This document shows, piece after piece, positions 35,253 to 43,964 of a stretch of DNA of 64,000 nucleotides. A program made the position numbers and the translations under genes. The notes under the pieces are model-generated. The model saw nothing but the letters and a program-made list of their open reading frames with translations. It did no database searches and was not told the origin of the DNA. Origin of the DNA: Gemmatimonadaceae bacterium (lineage in GTDB: Bacteria; Gemmatimonadota; Gemmatimonadetes; Gemmatimonadales; Gemmatimonadaceae); assembly GCA_019637445.1 (NCBI GenBank), contig JAHBVS010000001.1:1461586-1525585 (forward strand), in the 5' to 3' direction. Every line of letters begins with the position of its first letter. Within the stretch, counting starts at the first letter, position 1.

Positions 35253-38200
35253 GCCGCAGGCATCTCCGTCATGTCGTCATCGTCCGCCACGGGACCGCGT
35301 GGCGGAGTCGGCAGGTCCGTGCTTGGCACGATCGGCTCCTTGCCGCCGGCGCGGATCTGCCGGTTGAGCCGCGCAAGATCTTCCTTGAGCAGCTTGTCGA
35401 GCTGGTCGGTCTGCACCTTGAGCAGCTCCACCAGGACATCGAACACTTCCACCGACTGCGCGGTCGGCGCATACGGTCCCGACGAGACCACGCCACTGAG
35501 CGACGCAATCTTGTTGTTGAGCTTGATGGGGAAGTTGAGCGGGTCCTGGTTCGACTGGTTCTTGACCTGATAGATCTCCTGCTCGACCGCGGCCAGTTGC
35601 GTGAGCAGCTGCGTCGCGGCGCGCCGGATGCGCGGCAGCTCCTCCATCCGTGCCTCGATCTGCGCACGCACGTTGCGGATCGTGCGCACCGCGTTGTTCG
35701 CCTCGCTGGTCTTGTCGCGGATCTTGATCAGGAACTCAAACTGGGCGACTAGGTCCGCGGCCGTCGCGTCCGTCCGAGGATCGTTGAGCAGCTTGAACGG
35801 CGCCGTCTGCGGGGCGGTGCTGCCCACGGTCAGGCGCACGCTGTAGGTGCCGGCCGGTGCGATCGGGCCGCGCGTGCCGCCCGCCCAGAGGATCATGCCC
35901 GGGAAGGTCACCGCGTCGGGATAGCGCATGTCCCAGGTGAAGGCGTTGAGACCGACCGCGTTGCCCGGGCGCGCCGCAGCACCGCCGCCGCCGAAGCCAC
36001 CACCGCCTCCACCCTGCCCGCCGCCCTGTCCCGCACCCTGACCCCGCTGCGGCGGACGGCCGTCATTCTCGTAGGTGTCGATCACCGTGCCATCCGGCGC
36101 GATGAACTCAAGCTTCACCGGCTGACTGGCGCTGGCCACGCTGTAGTAGACCGTGACGCCACTCGGCGGGTTCTGACCCGGGCGACTCGCCGCCGCATTA
36201 CCACCACCGCCACCTCCGCCGAATCCGCCGCCACCCCACTGGATGCGATACGCATCGCGCGGCGTGTAGAGATGCGCGGGCTTCCGCGCGACGTCTGCCG
36301 AGTATTGCCGAAGGGCGGAGAGGTCGTCGAGGATCCAGAAGGAGCGCCCGTGCGTGCCGGCGACGAGGTCGCCTTCCTTCACCACCAGGTCGTGCACCGG
36401 AACCGGCGGCAGGTTGAGCTGCAGCGGCTGCCAGTGGCCGCCGTCATCGAAGCTCACGTACACACCACGCTCCGTGCCGGCGTAGAGCAGCCCACGGCGC
36501 ACATCGTCCTCGCGGATCGTGCGCGTGAAATGCTCCGGCGCGATGCCGGTCACGATCTTCGTCCACGTCGCGCCGTAATCCGTGGTCTTCCACAGCGAGG
36601 GCGCGAAATCGTCGAGTTGGAAGCGATTGGCCGCGACATACGCCGTGCCCTCGTTGTATCGCGAAGCCTCGATCATGCTCACGCGCGTGAAATCACCGAT
36701 GCCGCGCGGGGTCACGTTGGTCCACGCGCCACCGCCATTGCGCGAAATATGGATGAGGCCGTCATCGCTGCCCGCCCACAGCACCTGCGCGTTCCGCGGC
36801 GACTCGGCGAAGGTGAAGATCGTCCCGTAGGTCTCCACGCCCGTCTGGTCCTTGGTGATCGGACCGCCGGAGGCGCCGAGTGTGCGCGGGTCGTTCCGCG
36901 CCAGCCGCGGCGAGATGATCTCGAAGCTCTGGCCCTCGTTGCGACTGCGGAAGAGCTGGCTGCCGCCCACATACAACACTTTCGGGTCGTGCGTCGACAC
37001 GACGATGGGGAAGGTCCACTGGAACTTGTGCGTGATGTCTTCCGATGAATGTCCCATCGGATTCATCGGCCAGGCGTTGATGTTGCGCTCGAGGCCCGTG
37101 CGCATGTCCTTGCGCGTCAGATAGCCCGAGTAGCTGCCCGCGAACACGATGTCCGGGTTGGTGGGATGCGGCGTCACGTAGCCGGACTCGCCGCCACCCG
37201 CGTCCTGCCAGTCGGCGCGCGCGATCGTGCCTTCCTTCCGGCTGGGCCCGCAGAGCGTGGAATTGTCCTGCTGCGCACCGCAGACCCAGTACGGGAAGTG
37301 GTTGCTCACGGAGACGTGGTACATCTGCGCCGTGGCGAACTCCTGATCGGTCCAGGACTCACCGCCATTGTTGCTCACGTTGGCGCCGCCGTCGTTGGCC
37401 TCCACCATCCGCATCGGATTGTCCGGCGCAATCCACATGTCGTGGTTGTCGCCGTGCGGTGGCCGCAGCTGCGTGCGGAACGTGCGGCCGCCATCGGTGC
37501 TCTTGAAGAAGCCGACGTTGAGGCCGTACACGACGTTCGTGTCCTTGGGATCGGCGAAGATCTTGGAGTAGTACCAGGCGCGCTGGCGCAGCGAGCGGTC
37601 GCGGTTGATCCACTCCCAGCTCGCACCGGCGTCGTCCGAGCGATACACACCGCCGGAATCATTCTCGATGATGGCCCACACGCGGCGCGAGTTCGCACCC
37701 GAGACGGCCAGGCCCACCTTGCCCCACACGCCCTTAGGCAGCCCGCGGTTGGCCGTGATCTCCTGCCAGGTGGCGCCACCGTCGGTGGTCTTGAAGATGC
37801 CCCCACCCGGGCCGCCGGAGTTCAGCGACCACGGCTGGCGATACGCGTGCCAGAACGCCGCGTACAGCGTGTTCGGATCGTTCGGATCCATCACCAGATC
37901 CGAGATGCCCGTGGAGTCGTTCCGGAACAGGATCCGATTCCAGGTCTTGCCGCCGTCGGTGGTCTTGAACACGCCGCGTTCGGGGTTCGGACCGAAGGCG
38001 TGCCCGAGCGCACCGACGTACGCGATGTCGGCGTTGGTGGGATGCACCCGGATCCGCGCGATATGTCGCGTCTCGCGCAGTCCCATCAGCGTCCAGGTCT
38101 TGCCGCCGTCGGTGGTCTTCCACAGCCCATCGCCGTGCGAGGTGTTGCCGCGGATGTGGGTCTCGCCGCCGCCGACATAGACGATGTCCGGGTTCGACGG

Positions 38201-38503
38201 CGCGACAGCCACGGCGCCTATCGTGCCGCCGAAGGCATCGTCCGTGGTCGGCTGCCAGTTCATGCCGCCGTCGATGGTCTTCCAGACACCGCCACCGGTG
38301 GTGCCCATCCAGTACTCGAGCGGCCGCGCCGCGGAACCGGACACCGCCACGGAGCGGCCGCCACGCGCAGGCCCCAGTTCGCGCCATCGCAGGGCACGGT
38401 AGGCTGACGTATCCACTTGCTGTGCCGGCGCGAGGCTCGGCAGCAGGACGAAAGCCGTTCCAACCACGACGGCGAGACGAGACCACGACGCACGCACAGC
38501 CAC
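35249..38503 (-). CDS. exported BNR/VPS10-type beta-propeller protein (sialidase-like fold)
   Basis: 1084 residues from the GTG at 38503, chosen because GGAGG is 8 nt upstream and a signal peptide ends LAPAQQ. Residues about 50-750 are built of Asp-box repeats (GVWKTIDGGMNW, GLWKTTDGGKTW, GVFKTTDGGKTW, GIFKTTDGGATW), forming one or two large propellers like VPS10/sortilin and sialidase folds. No catalytic sialidase residues are clear. Then come two glycine-rich stretches (GGGGFGGGGGGG), an FlgD-like beta-sandwich region (GTRGPIAPAGTYSVRL) and a C-terminal helical part. It is often annotated glycosyl hydrolase; I would not assign an activity. Confidence 0.85.
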   Translation of the reverse strand: MAVRASWSRLAVVVGTAFVLLPSLAPAQQVDTSAYRALRWRELGPARGGRSVAVSGSAARPLEYWMGTTGGGVWKTIDGGMNWQPTTDDAFGGTIGAVAVAPSNPDIVYVGGGETHIRGNTSHGDGLWKTTDGGKTWTLMGLRETRHIARIRVHPTNADIAYVGALGHAFGPNPERGVFKTTDGGKTWNRILFRNDSTGISDLVMDPNDPNTLYAAFWHAYRQPWSLNSGGPGGGIFKTTDGGATWQEITANRGLPKGVWGKVGLAVSGANSRRVWAIIENDSGGVYRSDDAGASWEWINRDRSLRQRAWYYSKIFADPKDTNVVYGLNVGFFKSTDGGRTFRTQLRPPHGDNHDMWIAPDNPMRMVEANDGGANVSNNGGESWTDQEFATAQMYHVSVSNHFPYWVCGAQQDNSTLCGPSRKEGTIARADWQDAGGGESGYVTPHPTNPDIVFAGSYSGYLTRKDMRTGLERNINAWPMNPMGHSSEDITHKFQWTFPIVVSTHDPKVLYVGGSQLFRSRNEGQSFEIISPRLARNDPRTLGASGGPITKDQTGVETYGTIFTFAESPRNAQVLWAGSDDGLIHISRNGGGAWTNVTPRGIGDFTRVSMIEASRYNEGTAYVAANRFQLDDFAPSLWKTTDYGATWTKIVTGIAPEHFTRTIREDDVRRGLLYAGTERGVYVSFDDGGHWQPLQLNLPPVPVHDLVVKEGDLVAGTHGRSFWILDDLSALRQYSADVARKPAHLYTPRDAYRIQWGGGGFGGGGGGGNAAASRPGQNPPSGVTVYYSVASASQPVKLEFIAPDGTVIDTYENDGRPPQRGQGAGQGGGQGGGGGGFGGGGAAARPGNAVGLNAFTWDMRYPDAVTFPGMILWAGGTRGPIAPAGTYSVRLTVGSTAPQTAPFKLLNDPRTDATAADLVAQFEFLIKIRDKTSEANNAVRTIRNVRAQIEARMEELPRIRRAATQLLTQLAAVEQEIYQVKNQSNQDPLNFPIKLNNKIASLSGVVSSGPYAPTAQSVEVFDVLVELLKVQTDQLDKLLKEDLARLNRQIRAGGKEPIVPSTDLPTPPRGPVADDDDMTEMPAA

Positions 38504-38616
38504 GAGCACGACCTCCGATAGGTGGGGACCTGAACCGCAGACCGCGATGTTGATGACGGCGGGGGCGCCGCGCAAGGGCGTACATTTCCCCGTCCGAACC
38601 TCCACCAGTCTGGGTC

Positions 38617-39549
38617 ATGACATTCTTGCCTACCGATACGCGTCTGGCGCTCGCCGCGCTCACCCTGTCCCTCGGTGCCATCGCCTGCGGTGGTGATGCG
38701 GCATCCACGGACCCGAACCAGCCGTTCGCCGTGGTGTCTGCCGGGCTCGCGACGCCCGAGTCCGTGCTTTGGGACGCCGCCCGAGGCGTCTGGTATGTGA
38801 GCAACATCAACGGGTCGCCGACGGCGAAAGACGACAACGGCTACATCCTGCGCCTGACCGCCGACGGTGTGGTGATGGATTCATTGCCGTTCATCAACGG
38901 GGCCGATGAAGACATCACCTTGAACGCGCCCAAGGGTATGGCGCTCGTCGGCGACACGCTCTGGGTCTCGGATATCGATGCCATCCGTGCCTTCAATGTC
39001 ACCACGGGAACTGCGGTCACCTCGCTCGAGCTCGCCGCACAGGGCGCGACCTTTCTCAACGATGTCGCCGCCGCCGCCGATGGCAGCATCTACATCACGG
39101 ATTCCGGAATGACGTTCGACGCCTCCGGCAACGTGGTCCATTCAGGGCAGAGCCGCGTGTTCGTGCTCAATGGCCGCAACGCGCGCCCCGCAGTCACGCT
39201 GCCTGCCCAAAGCGCCGCCAACGGCATTGCCTTCGACGCGGGCCGCAACGCGTGGTTGATCGTCGGCTTCAACTCGCCAAGCGTCTTCGCCTGGACACCG
39301 GGCAGCGACAGCGTGCGAGTGGTGGCCACCGGCCCCGGCGGTGGCGATGGAATCGTGCTCCTGCCCGACGGCCGCGCGCTCTTCAGCAGCTGGGCGGACT
39401 CGGCCCTGCACCTCCTCTCGGACAGCACGGTGACCCGGCTCCGCGGCGGCCTGCCCGGCCCGGCGGATCTCGGATTCGACGCGGCGCGACGCCTTGTTGC
39501 CGTCCCGCTCTTTACCGAGAACCGCGTCGAAATCTGGTCCGTCCGCTGA
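38617..39549 (+). CDS. SMP-30/gluconolactonase-like beta-propeller lipoprotein
   Basis: 310 residues with the lipoprotein signal LSLGAIACGG. The mature part shows six-bladed propeller repeats of the SMP-30/LRE and NHL type: VLWDAARGVWYVSNI, ALVGDTLWVSDI, VAAAADGSIYITDS, IAFDAGRNAWLIVG and IVLLPDGRALFSSW. It may bind a ligand or hydrolyse a lactone at the envelope; catalytic Glu/Asn/Asp residues cannot be assigned with confidence. Divergent from the BNR gene (113-bp gap) and 7 nt before an SCP2-like gene. Confidence 0.8.
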   Translation: MTFLPTDTRLALAALTLSLGAIACGGDAASTDPNQPFAVVSAGLATPESVLWDAARGVWYVSNINGSPTAKDDNGYILRLTADGVVMDSLPFINGADEDITLNAPKGMALVGDTLWVSDIDAIRAFNVTTGTAVTSLELAAQGATFLNDVAAAADGSIYITDSGMTFDASGNVVHSGQSRVFVLNGRNARPAVTLPAQSAANGIAFDAGRNAWLIVGFNSPSVFAWTPGSDSVRVVATGPGGGDGIVLLPDGRALFSSWADSALHLLSDSTVTRLRGGLPGPADLGFDAARRLVAVPLFTENRVEIWSVR

Positions 39550-39556
39550 CGCGTTG

Positions 39557-39973
39557 ATGCATCGCCCGTTCACGGCCGACTGGGCCGCGGCCTTCCGCAC
39601 GGCAATCGAGTCGGACGCCGACTATCGTAGCGCGGCTGCGAAGTGGACCTGGCCGGTCGCCTTCGTGATGCCCGCAACTCCGGAGCTCGGCTACGGCGAA
39701 GCGACGGCCGTCGAACTGCAACTCGACCGCGGCCGCTGCCACGACGCGCGCCTGCGAAATCCCGACGAACTCAGTGCGCCGATTGTGCTCTCGGCGCCGT
39801 ATGCCGTGTGGAAGTCCGTGGTGCGCGGTGAGCTGGATCCCATCGCCGGCGTGGTCGGTGGCCGCATCGCGGTGCGCGGTTCCATCGCGACGCTGATGTT
39901 TCACGCGGCGGCCGCGACCGCCTTGCTCGCCTGCGCGCGCCGCATCGCCACCGCTTTCCCCGACGAGCCATAA
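39557..39973 (+). CDS. SCP2 sterol-binding domain-like protein
   Basis: 138 residues from the ATG at 39557. The pattern of a beta-sheet with a hydrophobic tunnel, notably LSAPYAVWKSVVRGELDPIAGVVGGRIAVRG followed by a hydrophobic helix, resembles the SCP2-like lipid-carrier fold. There is no signal peptide, so it is cytoplasmic. Probably binds a hydrophobic ligand. It closely follows the lipoprotein gene and is likely co-transcribed. Family call rests on short segments only. Confidence 0.65.
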   Translation: MHRPFTADWAAAFRTAIESDADYRSAAAKWTWPVAFVMPATPELGYGEATAVELQLDRGRCHDARLRNPDELSAPIVLSAPYAVWKSVVRGELDPIAGVVGGRIAVRGSIATLMFHAAAATALLACARRIATAFPDEP

Positions 39974-39998
39974 CCCGACGCGCGCGTGCCGCCGTGCG

Positions 39999-41102
39999 CT
40001 ACGGCGTCGGGCACGGCGCCTGCACGGCGGTGAGTTCACCACGTAGCACGCCAGCGCTGCGGACCACGCGCAGCCCGACGGTAGCGCCCGCCGAGAGTTG
40101 AATCACGAGCGTGTCGCCAACCTGACGCAGGATCGTCGGCGACCGCAGCAGTCCGCGCGCCGTGTCCGGCGACGAGACCAGCCAGCAACCGTCGAGTCGT
40201 GCCACGAGTGCCGCGCCGCCAGCTCCAGCGGCATCTGCCGTTGCCTCGGCCGCGGCATCACGCCGCAGCGCTGGAGCCGCAGCTGGCGCCTTCGTTGCTG
40301 CCAGCGCCTGGGACGCGGGAGCAACCGCTGGTGCCGCCAGGCGCTGCGCGCCGGCGCGCTCGCGCGCCTCAGACTCGGCCCGTACGCCGGATACGGCGGC
40401 CTGCGTGCGCAGCGCCTCGCGCTGCGCAGAGACTGCAGCCGCCGCGACAGCAGCCGCCGAAACCTCGCCACTGTCAGCGAGCCGTTCGCGACGCGGCTCT
40501 GCCGTCGGCACCGCTGTGTTCGCTGCAACGGCTGAGCCAGCCGTCGTAGCGGTCGCGGGAGCCGCGCCGGCGGGAGCGCCCGAGGCGGCCGCGCGTGAAG
40601 CGCGCTCAGTCTCGCCGGGCGAGATGGCCGAAGGCGCCGCAGCGTCAGTCGGACTCGCATCCGCCGCTTCGCCCTGCGGACCCGCCTCACTCGCCTTCGC
40701 CGCCGGCTGCGCGTTCGTTGCCGACGTGTCCACGAGATCGCCGTTCCTGGCGACGTTCACCGCGTACGAAGTCCCCACGACCAGCACCAAGACCGCCGCT
40801 GCACGATGCCAGGCCTTGAGCCGGAATCGCGGGCGATCGCTCGAGCGCACTGCCGCAGAACCACCTGCAGCCGTACTCGCCATCGCACCCGACGTGCGGT
40901 TGCCCGCCGGCAGCACCCCGCCCGGTGTGGCATCCAGCGCGGACAGGATCCGCGACGACGCCGCCACCAACCCGCGCGCCTCCGCGACCGCCGCCGCCCA
41001 CTCCGGATCCGACGCGATCAAGGCTTCAACGTGCGCCGCCTCGTCCGGCGTGCACTCGCCGTCGAGATAGGTATGGATGAGTCCTTCGTCAGGACGCGAC
41101 AT
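39999..41102 (-). CDS. membrane-anchored anti-sigma factor with long Ala-rich linker
   Basis: 367 residues, overlapping the ECF sigma gene by 14 nt. The N-terminal 45 residues (IHTYLDGECTPDEAAHVEALI) form the helical anti-sigma domain, but the HxxxCxxC zinc site of ZAS proteins is absent. One transmembrane helix at about 100-117 (AAAVLVLVVGTSYAVNVA). Outside it, about 170 residues are nearly only Ala, Ser, Glu, Arg, Thr, then a compact C-terminal domain (LDGCWLVSS to end, two Cys). It should hold the sigma factor until an envelope signal arrives. Low-complexity length differs from typical anti-sigma factors. Confidence 0.8.
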   Translation of the reverse strand: MSRPDEGLIHTYLDGECTPDEAAHVEALIASDPEWAAAVAEARGLVAASSRILSALDATPGGVLPAGNRTSGAMASTAAGGSAAVRSSDRPRFRLKAWHRAAAVLVLVVGTSYAVNVARNGDLVDTSATNAQPAAKASEAGPQGEAADASPTDAAAPSAISPGETERASRAAASGAPAGAAPATATTAGSAVAANTAVPTAEPRRERLADSGEVSAAAVAAAAVSAQREALRTQAAVSGVRAESEARERAGAQRLAAPAVAPASQALAATKAPAAAPALRRDAAAEATADAAGAGGAALVARLDGCWLVSSPDTARGLLRSPTILRQVGDTLVIQLSAGATVGLRVVRSAGVLRGELTAVQAPCPTP

Positions 41103-41622
41103 GCCGACCTCCCCCAGGGCCCGCTACCAGGGCCTCGTATGCCTCTGCCAGTCTCCGGCGCGCACGTGACAACGTCGTGCCCACCGAGCTCTTCTCGATC
41201 TCCAAGACTGCGGCAATCTCGCCGTAGTCCAATCCCTCTTCCTTGAGCAGCAGCGCCTGCCGGTCCCGTTCGGCCAGCGACCCCAGCGCGCGACGCGCCA
41301 GCGCCAAGCGCTCGGCTTGCTCCACGGTCTGCTCCGCCGACGCCTCTTCGGCGTCCTGCTCGACGCGTGCCTCGGCAGCCATCAGCTCCAGCTGTCGCCG
41401 GTGCCGCGCATCCCGACGCGCACCATCGCGCACGAGATTGTTGGCCACCGTGAACACCCAGGCGCGCTCGTTCACGATCGACTCCTGTCGGAGGGCACGG
41501 ACGAACGTCTCCTGCGCCACCTCTTCCGCCCAATCGCGGTCCCCGAGCCGGCGCGTGAGGTACCGCACCAGCATCGCGTGGTAGGTGACGAAGAGACGTT
41601 CGGCCGTGTCCACCGAGCTCAC
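41089..41622 (-). CDS. ECF-family RNA polymerase sigma factor
   Basis: 177 residues from the GTG at 41622, which overlaps the stop of the VIT/VWA gene as GTGA. Region 2: LVRYLTRRLGDRDWAEEVAQETFVRALR and the -10-recognition helix near NERAWVFTVANNLVRD. Region 4: GSLAERDRQALLLKEEGLDYGEIAAVLEIEKSSVGTTLSRARRRL with helix-turn-helix. No C-terminal extension. Its activity is presumably set by the anti-sigma factor encoded next, and the VIT/VWA protein may be part of the signal path. Confidence 0.92.
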   Translation of the reverse strand: MSSVDTAERLFVTYHAMLVRYLTRRLGDRDWAEEVAQETFVRALRQESIVNERAWVFTVANNLVRDGARRDARHRRQLELMAAEARVEQDAEEASAEQTVEQAERLALARRALGSLAERDRQALLLKEEGLDYGEIAAVLEIEKSSVGTTLSRARRRLAEAYEALVAGPGGGRHVAS

Positions 41623-43880
41623 CAAGCGTTGGCGATGCGATCGAGCTCGGCATCCGCCAGCCGCGCCACGCCGCTCGACTCAAGCAGCAGCGTGATGCCG
41701 GTGGCGTGCACCTCGAGCCGATCGCCCAGGGCAAACACCGCGCGAAGTTCCGGGATGCGCTCCATCAGGGCAAAGTATGCGGCCGAATAGGGCTGCACGC
41801 TCACCCGACGCGCATTCGCTGCCGCCTCGCGGCTGTCCACCCAGATCGAGTCGCGCAGGGCGAACAGCCGCTGGCCCGCGCGTCGCAATCCAGCATCGGC
41901 CAGCGCCATGTCGGCCGCGGCCTCGGAGCGAGCCGAGCGCATCTCCGCTGCGGCCTTGGCGCGCTCGAACTCGGTCGCGGCGGGCTGCGAGGCGGGCGCG
42001 GCCGCACGCGTCGCCAACGATGCACCGCTGCCAGCACTACCGTTGGCCGTCGACGCTCCTGCGACGGAGGGTGCCGCGCGCAACACCGGCTGCACCGCGT
42101 CACGCCGCCCAGGGGCCTGCGCGACCATCCCCGGTTCCAGCACGAGGTACGACGTCAGTTCCGTCGGGATGCCCCAGCGCTCGCCGAGCGAACGGATCTC
42201 GGCGTCGAGCTCGGACGTCGCGCCACCGCGGCGACGTTCCGCACTCAGCCAACCCACGCGCTGCGTGGCCCAGAGCCGTCCCACGAACGCATCCGCGCTG
42301 CGGCGCGCCGGAAAGCTTGCCGTCGTCGTCCACGACACCGGACCCTGCGACGTGCGGCCCGTGATGTGCACGCGCGCGCGGCTGGCATCGCCGCGATACC
42401 GCGCGAGAATCGTCAGCTCCTGCCCGGCGAACAGATCGATCGTGCCCGCCGGCTGTACGGCGTGCAGCGTCACGCCGTCGGCGCGAATGCGCAGGTCCGT
42501 GGCGACGGGGTCCGTCAACCGCTGCGCCACGACGCCGACCACGCGCTCCACGTCCTCGTCAGGCCGTACGAAGTGCGCGGTGCCGGCACCATCGAGCGCC
42601 AGCCGCTCCAGGAGCGCCGCATTCACATCGGCGCCGAGTCCGAAGGTGAACACCCGCTGCCCATCGCGACGCTCGGCGGCCTGCGACGCCAGGCGTTCCG
42701 CGCGCCGCTCACCAACCGTCGGCGCACCATCGGTCAGGAACAACACGAGCCCAAGTCGGCCGTTCGGCACGTTCGTTTCCAATGCACGCTGCAGCGCACC
42801 CTGGATGTTCGTGCCGCCGCCGGCGCTCAGTCCATCGAGCCAATCCTCAGCGTCACGCCGCGCCTCGCGCGTCGCCGCGGTCCAGCCATCGGCGTACTCC
42901 TGCACGTCGCCCGAGAAGGCGACGAGCCGGAAGCGGTCCGCGCGGCCCAACGAGTTGAGCAGCTGGCGGCCCGCCGCCTTGGCCTGCGCGAGCTTCTCGC
43001 CGCTCATCGAACCCGACACGTCGAGCACGAAGGTCACATCGCGCGGTGTGGCGGCACGACGCGTGGTCGGCGGCGACAACGTGATCAACACGTAGCCATC
43101 GTGCCGCGCCGGTGCGTGCGCCAACACGTTGATGCTCGCACCGGCACTGGAGCGCACAGGCACCAGCAAGGTCACCGTGCCCACGGCGTCCTCGACGCGC
43201 ACCGTGCGGCGCATCGCCAGGCGTCCAGTCGTCGCTGCGTGCGTCGGCGACCAAATCTCGCCGAACTCCGCGGCATCGGGCACCTCCATTACCAGCGTGG
43301 TGCCGCGCCCTTCAGCACCATCGCCGCGCGGGGCCGGCACATCCACGCGAAGCGCGTTGCCTTCCCGCTCCGCCACGGCGCGGAAGCGCACGACCACCGT
43401 GCGCGTCTCGCCTGGCTGAATGGGGAAGATGCGCGTGCGGAGCACGCCCATATCCATCCACTCCACCAAGGCGGGATCCCGCTGGCGGCGCACGATCTCT
43501 TCATAGATGCGTCGCGCCTCGCCGGCGCCGTGCGTCTCGCCGCGCACCATCTCGCCGTCGATCTCCAGCGCCAGGTCCTCGAACGCGGCGCCGCGCGGCA
43601 ATGGCAGCACATAGTCGGCCTCGCCGATGCGATGCCCGCGGTTGGTCCAGCGCTCGGTGACTTCGTAGCGCAGCACGCGCCCCTCGAGGCGCACCTTCAC
43701 CTCGCGCGACGTGCGCACGACGCGTCCGTCCAGCACGGGACGTCCGCACGGCGGCTGCGGACAGGGCGCCATCACGCACTGGATGCGCTCGCATTCCACG
43801 GGGCGGTCCCGCTGCGCATCCACGGGGCGCGCGAAGAGGACCAAAAGGGCTCCAAGGGTCCAACGAACCAACGACGACAT
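41619..43880 (-). CDS. exported VIT and von Willebrand factor A domain protein
   Basis: 753 residues with a signal peptide ending RPVDAQ. A short Cys-rich stretch (CERIQCVMAPCPQPPC) precedes a VIT domain (about 55-190; ADYVLPLPRGAAFEDLALEIDG). The VWA domain has an intact MIDAS DVSGSMSG and a later FLTDGAPT, about 283-460. The C-terminal 250 residues include an Ala-rich helical segment. Such proteins bind partners through Mg2+-dependent adhesion in the periplasm or at the surface. It is the first gene of an overlapping operon with an ECF sigma factor and its anti-sigma factor. Confidence 0.9.
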   Translation of the reverse strand: MSSLVRWTLGALLVLFARPVDAQRDRPVECERIQCVMAPCPQPPCGRPVLDGRVVRTSREVKVRLEGRVLRYEVTERWTNRGHRIGEADYVLPLPRGAAFEDLALEIDGEMVRGETHGAGEARRIYEEIVRRQRDPALVEWMDMGVLRTRIFPIQPGETRTVVVRFRAVAEREGNALRVDVPAPRGDGAEGRGTTLVMEVPDAAEFGEIWSPTHAATTGRLAMRRTVRVEDAVGTVTLLVPVRSSAGASINVLAHAPARHDGYVLITLSPPTTRRAATPRDVTFVLDVSGSMSGEKLAQAKAAGRQLLNSLGRADRFRLVAFSGDVQEYADGWTAATREARRDAEDWLDGLSAGGGTNIQGALQRALETNVPNGRLGLVLFLTDGAPTVGERRAERLASQAAERRDGQRVFTFGLGADVNAALLERLALDGAGTAHFVRPDEDVERVVGVVAQRLTDPVATDLRIRADGVTLHAVQPAGTIDLFAGQELTILARYRGDASRARVHITGRTSQGPVSWTTTASFPARRSADAFVGRLWATQRVGWLSAERRRGGATSELDAEIRSLGERWGIPTELTSYLVLEPGMVAQAPGRRDAVQPVLRAAPSVAGASTANGSAGSGASLATRAAAPASQPAATEFERAKAAAEMRSARSEAAADMALADAGLRRAGQRLFALRDSIWVDSREAAANARRVSVQPYSAAYFALMERIPELRAVFALGDRLEVHATGITLLLESSGVARLADAELDRIANAW

Positions 43881-43921
43881 ACGGTCTCCCGGTGTGGGTC
43901 ACCAAGGAGACGTCGCCGGTC

Positions 43922-43958
43922 AAAAAACTTGCACACGGGCGGGGCGCAGCCCCTGCCC
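43922..43958 (-). terminator. Rho-independent terminator after the GGDEF operon
   Basis: On the minus strand, directly after the GGDEF stop, a GC-rich stem (43937-43958; 9 bp with one bulged base and a 3-nt loop) is followed after 9 nt by six T residues (43922-43927). It separates the HEAT/HD-GYP/GGDEF operon from the VIT/VWA operon. Confidence 0.55.
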
Positions 43959-43964
43959 GCCCCG

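Noticed and set aside
35960-36240. CRISPR-like repeated GC-rich units
   Set aside because: These are codons for poly-Gly stretches in the BNR protein; there are no regular spacers.
40150-40720. Repeat array in GC-rich DNA
   Set aside because: Irregular Ala-codon runs encoding the anti-sigma linker, without a fixed unit.
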